From Cytophagia bacterium (GTDB lineage: Bacteria > Bacteroidota > Bacteroidia > Cytophagales > Cyclobacteriaceae), in contig JABXIP010000530.1 of the NCBI GenBank assembly GCA_013373005.1, forward strand, positions 1 through 6,003: DNA of 6,003 bases, read 5' to 3'. Positions 1-5,209 of this stretch are shown piece by piece. The notes under the pieces are model-generated. The model had not been told where the DNA came from. It searched no databases and was given only the letters and a program-made list of their open reading frames with translations. A program made the position numbers and the translations under genes. Within the stretch, counting starts at the first letter, position 1; each line of letters begins with the position of its first letter.

Positions 1-90
1 ACAGAGATTCTTACCTATATCTCCAACTCCTGGGGAAATGAATATGGCGGTGTTTCATTAGATGAGGTGAGTACAGTACTAAAGAAGTAG
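1..90 (+). CDS. C-terminal end of a probable cytochrome c-domain protein (partial, 5' end outside window)
   Basis: Frame 1 is open from the window edge to a TAG stop at 88-90, giving 29 residues that end in VSTVLKK. The stretch LTYISNSWGN followed by GGVSLDEV resembles the last helix of class I cytochrome c domains in Bacteroidota oxidoreductases, where an 'L-x-Y-x-x-N-S-W/F-G-N' helix packs against the haem and closes the domain. The CxxCH haem site and the Met ligand would lie upstream and cannot be seen, so the identity rests on one short motif. The rest of the protein could be a stand-alone cytochrome or a dehydrogenase or nitrite reductase fused to a cytochrome domain. The gene is convergent with the lipoprotein gene that ends at 97, with 6 bases between the two stop codons. 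Confidence 0.55.
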   Translation, partial: TEILTYISNSWGNEYGGVSLDEVSTVLKK

Positions 91-108
91 ACAGAGCTAA
101 AACTTCTT
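82..108. terminator. Inverted repeat spanning two convergent stop codons (possible bidirectional terminator)
   Basis: AAGAAGT at 82-88 is perfectly complementary to ACTTCTT at 102-108, forming a 7-bp stem with a 13-base loop. The loop holds most of the 6-base gap between the stop codons of the two convergent genes. The position is right for a shared terminator. The stem is short with only two G:C pairs, and the T-runs on either side are poor: TTTT at 117-120 on the plus side and TTT on the minus side. Formation in vivo is uncertain. Confidence 0.3.
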
Positions 109-522
109 GGATATCTTTTGCGCATTCTTGGTCGCATCTTTGATGTTGTCCACAATATCCTCTAATTCATCCATTTTATCTTCCATCCATTCTTGCTGCT
201 CAGGTGCACCATTTTCCATATCCATATATTTCGCAATGTTGCGGTTGAAGTCACTCACCCACTGTACCAAGGCATTATTGGCCTCATTCATTTCCTGACC
301 CATTTCTGTGATTATCTCCTTACTGGCGTCATCGAGCGTATTAAAGTTGCCAACCTTGGTGAGAACCTCTCTTCTAGCGTCTAGCATTTCAGTAATTATG
401 GGCATGGTGTTTTCGCGTGCATCGATAAGATTGAGTCTTTCTGTTTCGGCATCGAAAGGTTCTTTGTTTCCACAAGATGAAATGACAAGGGTTAAAAGAA
501 GTACAGCAAATAGATTTCTCAT
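97..522 (-). CDS. Small putative lipoprotein, paralogue of the adjacent lipoprotein
   Basis: This is a 141-residue protein of unknown function. It has a type II signal peptide: MRN, a hydrophobic core, then the lipobox I-S-S-C with the acylated Cys at residue 17. The mature part is charged, highly helical by composition, and has no other Cys. I chose the ATG at 522 over an in-frame TTG three codons upstream (531), because ATG gives a standard short lipoprotein leader and neither has a clear Shine-Dalgarno sequence. The protein aligns along its length with the neighbouring lipoprotein at 590-997. Shared blocks are FDAE-x-E after the Cys, MP-x-I-x-E, VL-x-K, a central Trp, N-x-x-x-YM-(D/E)-M and NGA-x-x-Q. 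It resembles Bacteroidota proteins often labelled 'viral A-type inclusion protein', a name that reflects helical composition and not function. It is the last gene of the minus-strand cluster. Confidence 0.85.
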   Translation of the reverse strand: MRNLFAVLLLTLVISSCGNKEPFDAETERLNLIDARENTMPIITEMLDARREVLTKVGNFNTLDDASKEIITEMGQEMNEANNALVQWVSDFNRNIAKYMDMENGAPEQQEWMEDKMDELEDIVDNIKDATKNAQKISKKF

Positions 523-566
523 ATTAGTCAATAGGTTTAAGGGTTAAATATAGAAGACCTTATTGA

Positions 567-582
567 AATTAGCCTTCTAATT
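567..582. repeat. Short perfect inverted repeat between the two lipoprotein genes
   Basis: AATTAG (567-572) and CTAATT (577-582) form a 6-bp perfect dyad with a 4-base CCTT spacer. It lies just after the stop codon of the upstream lipoprotein gene, in the 67-base gap before the next start at 522. It has no T-run on the minus strand, so it is a poor intrinsic terminator. It could be an mRNA-processing or stabilising hairpin or a chance AT-rich dyad. Confidence 0.25.
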
Positions 583-589
583 GCTGTGT

Positions 590-997
590 CTATTTTAAAG
601 CTTCCTTGGCTTTAGCTATGGAGCCATTGATGGCTTCTTTCACTTCCTCAACCCGCTTCATTTCGGCTGCCAGATATTTTTTTTGAGCTTCGGCTCCATT
701 TTTCATTTCCATGTACTGGCTAGAGTTTTTACTCCAGTCTCGCATCCAACTCATCATAGCTTCTGAGGCATTATCTAGTTCTGCGGCTAAATCTCTCAAT
801 TCATTAGCTGGTTCGCCTTCCAACCCATCGGCTTTCTCCAACACCTTTTTTTTGAGGTTCATTACCTCACCGATTTTGGGCATTACTTCATCGTGAACAT
901 CGAAGATCTTGTTCTTTTCAACTTCGGCATCAAAGCTATCACCTCCGCAAGAATTGAAGGCCAAAAGAACAAATAGAAGAATAGAGAGCTTTTTCAT
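590..997 (-). CDS. Small putative lipoprotein, helical, 'viral A-type inclusion protein'-like
   Basis: This is a 135-residue predicted lipoprotein. It has an MKK start, a hydrophobic stretch of about 11 residues, then F-N-S-C with the lipid-modified Cys at residue 17. The Phe at -3 is less usual than Leu, but the short leader and the following Gly-Gly-Asp-Ser still favour lipidation. The mature part is Lys/Glu/Ala-rich and likely helical. The blocks HDEVMPKIGEV-x-x-LKK and MMSWMRDW recall a Bacteroidota small-lipoprotein group of unknown function that is often misnamed 'viral A-type inclusion protein'. It is paralogous to the protein at 97-522. The coding sequence contains two A8 tracts on its own strand, at 677-684 and 846-853. 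It lies 72 bases below the CxxC-protein gene, so it may be co-transcribed with the ABC genes or have its own promoter. I saw no convincing promoter match in the gap. Confidence 0.88.
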   Translation of the reverse strand: MKKLSILLFVLLAFNSCGGDSFDAEVEKNKIFDVHDEVMPKIGEVMNLKKKVLEKADGLEGEPANELRDLAAELDNASEAMMSWMRDWSKNSSQYMEMKNGAEAQKKYLAAEMKRVEEVKEAINGSIAKAKEALK

Positions 998-1018
998 AGG
1001 GATTTATTTGACTGCTAA

Positions 1019-1038
1019 ACTAACAAGGAGATGTTAGT
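1019..1038. repeat. Inverted repeat in the gap before the lipoprotein genes
   Basis: ACTAAC (1019-1024) pairs with GTTAGT (1033-1038) around an 8-base loop, in the 72-base gap between the CxxC-protein gene and the first lipoprotein gene. No T-run follows it on the minus strand. It is therefore more likely a weak hairpin or an operator-like dyad than a strong terminator. Its position is the natural break point of the minus-strand cluster. Confidence 0.25.
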
Positions 1039-1069
1039 ATTAAGCAACAAAAGTGACAGAACAGGTAAA

Positions 1070-1537
1070 TCAATAGCTGTCATCTGCCAGACCAAGAAAT
1101 TCACCTTCAACCAATTGATACATCAATTGATCTGGGTTCTTGGCATTGAGTGTCAACTTACCTCTGAACTTGAGGCGCTTGGTGTTGTATTTGTAACGCT
1201 CATCTTTTTTAAGATGGACCTCCATTACCGTTTCAGGGCCTCCAGAACCACAGAAAAAGCATTCGCTGATTGGCAACGAAGATAGAATGAGGTATTCATC
1301 GGTAAAAGTGATGTCAGATGGAATCACAAAGCCTTCTACTTCAACCAACTGGTCTTTTATACTGGTAATGTCTTTTCCAAAAACAGGAACGTAAACATCT
1401 CCATATTCATCTTTTTGGATTTCGTATTTCACATCTGCCAAGGTTTTCCAAACCTCAACGCCTGTCATTTTTACGTCCTGGGCCTGAGCCAGGCTACTTC
1501 CCAGTACAACAATCAATATTGATAGTATTTTCTTCAT
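1070..1537 (-). CDS. Secreted DUF3299-like CxxC protein of an ABC transporter operon
   Basis: This is a 155-residue exported protein of unknown biochemical function. It has a Sec signal peptide (MKK, hydrophobic core, likely cleavage within AQAQ near residues 18-20). The mature part begins with a VWKTLADV block. A beta-rich domain follows: VEVEGFVIP (residues 65-73), YLILSSLP (82-89), CFFC (93-96), GPETVMEV (100-107) and FRGKLTLN (124-131). The order 'G-x-x-x-P ... LSS-x-P ... C-x-F-C-x-x-x-GPE ... EV ... RG' is how I remember the CPFC-type members of DUF3299, a small predicted OB-fold-like periplasmic family. C93 and C96 are the only cysteines, suggesting a metal site or a redox disulfide. 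The start ATG lies one base after the permease stop, so the two are probably co-translated. A close paralogue sits at 4765-5199. Family membership was judged by eye and not tested by a profile search. Confidence 0.8.
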   Translation of the reverse strand: MKKILSILIVVLGSSLAQAQDVKMTGVEVWKTLADVKYEIQKDEYGDVYVPVFGKDITSIKDQLVEVEGFVIPSDITFTDEYLILSSLPISECFFCGSGGPETVMEVHLKKDERYKYNTKRLKFRGKLTLNAKNPDQLMYQLVEGEFLGLADDSY

Positions 1538-1538
1538 C

Positions 1539-2777
1539 TTACTCTTTTGCTAATACTTCAGAAATATCCGTTTTGTAAGCATTGATGGCCGGAATTAAAG
1601 AGGCAAGTATACCAATACCTACGCTTATTAATATTACTAAAAACTCTTGGTTTACAAATACCAGGCCTGTTAACCCAATATCGTCTGACTTTTCATACAA
1701 ACCGGCTAAAAACTCCGTCAATCCATGCCCAAGCAGAAAACCGAGTATTCCACCAAGCACTGTGATAATCACACCCTCTAATATAACGTGAATGAAGAGT
1801 TTTGTTTTCGAAGCTCCAAGGGATCGCATAATGGCCAGGTCGTATTTTCTGTCTTTTAGTGCATTATAGAGAGAGATAAAAATGCTGAGGCCGGCAATAA
1901 TTATAATGATAGCGGCAAAGGCTTTCAGTAGATCTACACCTATACCGAGAAGAGAGAAAAGCCGCTGGGTTTCAAAAGCAGGTGAAGCCGCTTGCATATT
2001 GGTTTGAGAATTGATCATTCTTGGCAACGTAACTGCGCCCATAGGAGACCTGAACTTAATGAGCATTGAGGTGATCTCTGCATCTTCATCACCATCAGGG
2101 AATCCCGAAGTATAAGCGCTTCCGATTTGTGGGATGCCATGTTCATCTTCATGCTCCTCATCGTGTTCGTGCACAGCCCAGACACTTTCAATATTGGTGA
2201 GGATGAGGTTATCAATGACACTGTTGTTTTTTTCGAGAATGCCTACTATATGATATGACATTTCATCATGATCCATATCTGCAACTGATAAGCCATGAGC
2301 ACCGTAGAATTTGTCACCAATTTTAGATTTTAACTTTTCAGCCACATTGGCCCCTACCACCACGTCTAAATTATTCTTCCAAAGCTCACCTTCAGCTACC
2401 TGAGCTTCATAGAGCTTAACGTAGTCATGGTTCGTTCCTACTATTCTAAAGCCTCGGTAGTTGTCACCCAGAGCTAAAGGAATAGTCTGTGCAATCAGTC
2501 TGTTTCTGGAAAGTGCCTTGGCTTCTTCCAGCTTGATGTTACCAGTAGGGAAGTCAATATGATATACATTGGCTAATATGAGTTGAAGCGGGCTTCCTTT
2601 GGCCCCAACTACTAAATCGATCCCTTTTTTATTCTTGGAAAGGTTGTCTTCTAGCTGAGAGCTGAGAAGAATCAGCACCAAAATAATGGCAATGCCTAGC
2701 CCCATCAGCAGCATGTTCAACAGCATATTGAGTGGCTTGGCCTTGATGTAATTCCAACTTAATGCAATCAGGTTCAT
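1539..2777 (-). CDS. FtsX/MacB-type ABC transporter permease with a His-rich periplasmic segment
   Basis: This is a 412-residue inner-membrane permease with the topology of type VII ABC exporters and mechanotransmitters. One N-terminal transmembrane helix (about 17-40) is followed by a periplasmic MacB_PCD-like domain (about 41-275). A C-terminal FtsX domain has three helices (about 282-306, 326-350 and 378-400). The FtsX coupling region is clear: LKDRKYDLAIMRSLGASK at 307-324. The block GIDLVVGAKGSPLQLIL (52-68) plus VYHIDFPTGNI is characteristic, to my recollection, of the permeases encoded beside DUF3299 genes. Residues 203-213 form an acidic His cluster (H203, H205, H209, H213 among Asp/Glu), and H161, H170 and H176 lie nearby with D167, D169 and D171. 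This composition suits divalent metal binding. The start overlaps the ATPase stop by ATGA. The substrate is unknown; a zinc-linked envelope role is inferred from context. Confidence 0.92.
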   Translation of the reverse strand: MNLIALSWNYIKAKPLNMLLNMLLMGLGIAIILVLILLSSQLEDNLSKNKKGIDLVVGAKGSPLQLILANVYHIDFPTGNIKLEEAKALSRNRLIAQTIPLALGDNYRGFRIVGTNHDYVKLYEAQVAEGELWKNNLDVVVGANVAEKLKSKIGDKFYGAHGLSVADMDHDEMSYHIVGILEKNNSVIDNLILTNIESVWAVHEHDEEHEDEHGIPQIGSAYTSGFPDGDEDAEITSMLIKFRSPMGAVTLPRMINSQTNMQAASPAFETQRLFSLLGIGVDLLKAFAAIIIIIAGLSIFISLYNALKDRKYDLAIMRSLGASKTKLFIHVILEGVIITVLGGILGFLLGHGLTEFLAGLYEKSDDIGLTGLVFVNQEFLVILISVGIGILASLIPAINAYKTDISEVLAKE

Positions 2778-3409
2778 ACAGTAGCTAGGTTAAGTTGAAG
2801 TTCAAATCGATCTTTTACCCGCTGGTCGTGCGTGGCAATTAGAAGAGATGCTTTGTAATGCTCCGCTTGCGATTTGAGCAGGTTAATGACCTTTTCAGCA
2901 TTCTTATCGTCTAAGCTGGCGGTGGGTTCATCTGCCAGAATTACTCTGGGCCTGTTGAGCAATGCCCGGGCAATGGTCACCCTTTGTTGTTCTCCCTGAC
3001 TCAGTTCGCGAACACTTTTCTTTCTCTTTTCACCCAGGCCAAGTTCTTCCAAGACTTCCTTCACCCTACCTTTATCCTGAGCCATACCGGCCAGGTATTG
3101 TGCCAACAGAAGGTTGTCTTGAACGGATAAAGCAGTGATCAAATGTGCTTTCTGAAAAACCAGCCCTATATTTTGGCCTCTGTATTTGTCTCGCTGAGTA
3201 CCGGAAAGCCTATAAAGGTCAGTTTCCCCAATGGTTACCTTGCCCTGTTTAGGTGCCAAAAGTCCACCGAGAATGTGGAGTAATGTGGTTTTGCCACTTC
3301 CGGAAGAACCTAAAACCAACAGGTGTTCAGACTCTTTTACTTCCAGATGTGGAATGGAAAGAATCTTATGGTTTGAGTAACCGAAAGAGAGATTATCGAT
3401 AATGATCAT
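2774..3409 (-). CDS. ABC transporter ATP-binding protein, LolD/MacB type
   Basis: This 211-residue cytoplasmic ATPase powers the permease encoded immediately downstream. All nucleotide-binding motifs are intact: Walker A GSSGSGKT at 34-41, Q-loop Gln86, signature LSQGEQQR at 136-143, Walker B VILAD-E at 156-161 with catalytic Glu161, D-loop SLDD at 165-168, and switch His194. The length and the sequence around the signature and Walker B (IARALLNRP, ADEPTASLD) are typical of the LolD/FtsE/MacB/DevA group, which pairs with FtsX-like permeases. The start at 3409 gives a normal N-terminus leading into the first beta-strand (IIIDNLSFGY). No strong Shine-Dalgarno sequence precedes it, as is usual in Bacteroidota. 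It is the first gene of the minus-strand cluster and is divergent from lepB across a 174-base gap. I leave the symbol blank because LolD proper would be expected with a LolC/E-type partner. Confidence 0.95.
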   Translation of the reverse strand: MIIIDNLSFGYSNHKILSIPHLEVKESEHLLVLGSSGSGKTTLLHILGGLLAPKQGKVTIGETDLYRLSGTQRDKYRGQNIGLVFQKAHLITALSVQDNLLLAQYLAGMAQDKGRVKEVLEELGLGEKRKKSVRELSQGEQQRVTIARALLNRPRVILADEPTASLDDKNAEKVINLLKSQAEHYKASLLIATHDQRVKDRFELQLNLATV

Positions 3410-3583
3410 AGAACTGCTCTTATCTCCAAAATAAACGAAGGCTGAGCAAAATGAGAAACCGCCCGACAGATATACTTGAACCTCATCACCTTTTCAGTCG
3501 TAAAGAAGTCATCGGTAAATTTCAAACACCGAATTTTCACAAATTAATAATACCTTTAAAGCCGACTATTTACAGACATTACC
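3410..3583. promoter_or_regulatory. Divergent intergenic region between the ABC operon and the lepB operon
   Basis: This 174-base gap must carry start signals for both operons. For lepB the best match to the Bacteroidota -7 element (TAnnTTTG) is TACCTTTA at 3551-3558, 25 bases before the ATG. It matches 5 of 6 fixed positions, but no good -33 TTG sits at the expected distance. For the ABC operon, CAAAATAA at 3427-3434 reads TTATTTTG on the minus strand, also 5 of 6. An AT-rich dyad, AATTT (3532-3536) and AAATT (3541-3545), lies just upstream of the lepB candidate. No riboswitch-like structure was recognised. An ORF starting at 3451 runs into lepB in another frame and is not considered a gene. 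Confidence 0.4.
3551..3558 (+). promoter_or_regulatory. Possible Bacteroidota -7 promoter element for the lepB operon
   Basis: TACCTTTA matches the TAnnTTTG consensus of the primary Bacteroidota sigma factor at 5 of 6 fixed bases. Its distance from the ATG at 3584 would leave a leader of roughly 20 bases. The -33 element is weak or absent, so this is a tentative call. Confidence 0.3.
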
Positions 3584-4765
3584 ATGCTCGATTTTCTGAA
3601 GAGAAAGAACAAGGAGGAGAAAAAGCCAAAGAAGAAGAGGGGTTTCTTTCGAGAATTATTCAACGATATACTATTCGCACTTATAGCCGTAACCATTATC
3701 CGTGGGCTATTCGTTGAGGCCTTTGCTATTCCCACAGGCTCCATGGAGAACTCCATGCTTATTGGTGACCACCTTTTTGTGAGTAAGTTTCACTATGGTG
3801 CTAGAACTCCACAAACGCCAATTCAATTTCCATTGGCGCACCAAACACTTTGGGGAATAAGACTTTTCGGAAAGGAAGTTCCTTCATACACAGATATTAT
3901 TCAGTTGCCATCTTACAGGTTGCCGGGACTCAGAAAACCACGAAGAGGTGAGCCTGTGGTATTCAACTATCCTCCTGATTATGAGAAGGGCTTTCCTACG
4001 GACATGAAGACCTTCTACGTGAAGCGTTGTTTGGCTATTCCGGGTGATACTTTCGAAGTAAGAAATAAGCAGGTATATGTTAATGGTGAAGCATCAGAAA
4101 ATCCCCCTAACATGTTAACGAGTTTCTTTGTGGAAGCCGATAGAGGGGTACATGAGCGTTATATGAGGGAATTGGGTATAACGGATTATACCGATGAAAA
4201 TCCAATGGACACTTATGCTACCAATGCAGTTCCTGAATACACCTACAAAGGCAAGCGTGGCTTCTACATTCACACCACTCAAGAGAAAGCTCAACAGCTT
4301 GCTCAATACAACTTTGTTCAGGGTGTTGAAGAAGTATTTTATCATCCTGGTGAGGATGCCGGTATCTTTCCTAAAGACAGTCAGTTTGATTGGAGCCGCG
4401 ACTTTTTCGGGCCATTGGTAATGCCAACTAAGGGAATGACCATTGATCTTACTCCTGAAAATGTGGCGCTTTATGGCGAAGCTATTAAAGAGTATGAGCA
4501 CAATGATGATGTGGTTATCAATAGCAACTATGAAGTATCTATCGAAGGGCAGAAGATTGATACTTACACCTTCAAGCAGGGCTATTACTTTATGATTGGA
4601 GACAACAGACACAATTCACTTGACTCACGCTCATGGGGTCTTGTGCCTTACGATCACATTGTTGGTAAGCCTTTGTTCATCTTCTGGTCGGTAGATAGAA
4701 CTGATCCGAATGCCGGTTTCTTCCAAAGACTGAGGTTCAACAGAATGCTCGACCTAATTAAGTAA
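3584..4765 (+). CDS. lepB: Signal peptidase I
   Basis: This 393-residue inner-membrane serine protease of family S26 removes Sec and Tat signal peptides on the periplasmic face. A strongly basic cytoplasmic N-terminus (residues 6-19, mostly Lys/Arg/Glu) precedes one transmembrane helix at about 25-45. The catalytic Ser53 lies in IPTGSMENSML. The general base Lys147 lies in YVKRCLAIPGD (145-155). Box E, GDNRHNSLDSRSWG, is at 339-352. A long region (about 170-330) between boxes D and E makes the protein larger than minimal type I peptidases. It carries no catalytic motif and probably forms an extra periplasmic beta-domain. The start at 3584 follows the intergenic gap and gives the expected short basic tail. 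The stop overlaps the next start in TAATG, which suggests translational coupling with the CxxC protein. Only one copy is visible here, though many Bacteroidota carry more than one. Confidence 0.96.
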   Translation: MLDFLKRKNKEEKKPKKKRGFFRELFNDILFALIAVTIIRGLFVEAFAIPTGSMENSMLIGDHLFVSKFHYGARTPQTPIQFPLAHQTLWGIRLFGKEVPSYTDIIQLPSYRLPGLRKPRRGEPVVFNYPPDYEKGFPTDMKTFYVKRCLAIPGDTFEVRNKQVYVNGEASENPPNMLTSFFVEADRGVHERYMRELGITDYTDENPMDTYATNAVPEYTYKGKRGFYIHTTQEKAQQLAQYNFVQGVEEVFYHPGEDAGIFPKDSQFDWSRDFFGPLVMPTKGMTIDLTPENVALYGEAIKEYEHNDDVVINSNYEVSIEGQKIDTYTFKQGYYFMIGDNRHNSLDSRSWGLVPYDHIVGKPLFIFWSVDRTDPNAGFFQRLRFNRMLDLIK

Positions 4766-5199
4766 TGCTGAAAAAACTATTCATCTTATTTCTGGTTCTC
4801 TCTACTTTTCAGGCTATTGCCCAGAATGATAATATGTGGAAGACGCTGGCCAAAGTAGAGATTGAAAAGCGCTTTGATGAAACCCTCAACTTTGAGGTAG
4901 ATTTCCCAACTTTCAGTGAAGAGGTGAAGAAGTTAGATGGTAAAACTATTGAGCTTCAGGGATGGATGATTCCTCTGGAGGAACTTCAGGGGGAAACCTA
5001 CTTTGTGCTTTCTTCCCTGCCATTTGCGAATTGTTTTTTTTGTGGTGGTGCGGGGCCTGAGACCGTGGCAGAAGTCTTTTCCAAAGAAAAAATTAAATAC
5101 ACAGAGAAAAGAATTACCGTTAGGGGTAAGCTTGAAATCAATTCAGATGACCCCATGAAACTGATGTATATTCTGCAGGATGCAGAAATAGTAGACTAA
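4765..5199 (+). CDS. Secreted DUF3299-like CxxC protein, second paralogue, coupled to lepB
   Basis: This is a 144-residue exported protein with a Sec signal peptide (MLKK, hydrophobic core, likely cleavage at AIAQ, about residues 17-20). It is clearly homologous to the protein at 1070-1537. By eye, 18 of 26 residues are identical across the core (residues 79-104 here), which includes LSSLP, CFFC (C90, C93), GPETV and EV. WKTLA-x-V near the mature N-terminus, the GWMIP strand, the RGKL strand (119-122) and LMY near the end also match. The two CxxC cysteines are the only ones present. It lacks the five-residue N-terminal extension before WKTLA and the C-terminal tail of the other copy. A run of eight T (5034-5041) encodes the FF of CFFC. 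It overlaps lepB in TAATG and lies 10 bases before the peptidase gene, so all three are probably co-transcribed. Its function is unknown; a metal-binding or thiol-based envelope role is possible. Confidence 0.8.
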   Translation: MLKKLFILFLVLSTFQAIAQNDNMWKTLAKVEIEKRFDETLNFEVDFPTFSEEVKKLDGKTIELQGWMIPLEELQGETYFVLSSLPFANCFFCGGAGPETVAEVFSKEKIKYTEKRITVRGKLEINSDDPMKLMYILQDAEIVD

Positions 5200-5209
5200 G
5201 CCTCAAACC

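Noticed and set aside
523..531. Upstream in-frame TTG start (531) for the last lipoprotein gene
   Set aside because: The ATG at 522 gives a standard MRN lipoprotein leader. The TTG adds only three residues and has no better ribosome-binding site.
590..997. Literal reading of 'viral A-type inclusion protein' as a sign of prophage or virus origin
   Set aside because: The label in Bacteroidota reflects charged helical composition. The signal peptide and lipobox point to an ordinary cell-envelope lipoprotein, and no phage genes are nearby.
1031..1285. 84-codon plus-strand open frame opposite the CxxC-protein gene
   Set aside because: It is antisense to a conserved paralogous gene and its product resembles nothing I know.
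2774..3409. Naming the ATPase lolD and the system LolCDE
   Set aside because: The motifs fit the wider LolD/MacB/FtsE group, but the single permease with a His-rich loop and a DUF3299-like partner does not match the canonical Lol lipoprotein-sorting set.
3451..3717. 88-codon plus-strand open frame across the intergenic gap into lepB
   Set aside because: It overlaps the lepB start in another frame, and its second half is a shifted reading of the Lys-rich N-terminus.
4115..4612. 165-codon open frame on the minus strand inside lepB
   Set aside because: It lies fully antisense to a well-supported lepB with intact catalytic motifs. Its translation has no recognisable domain.
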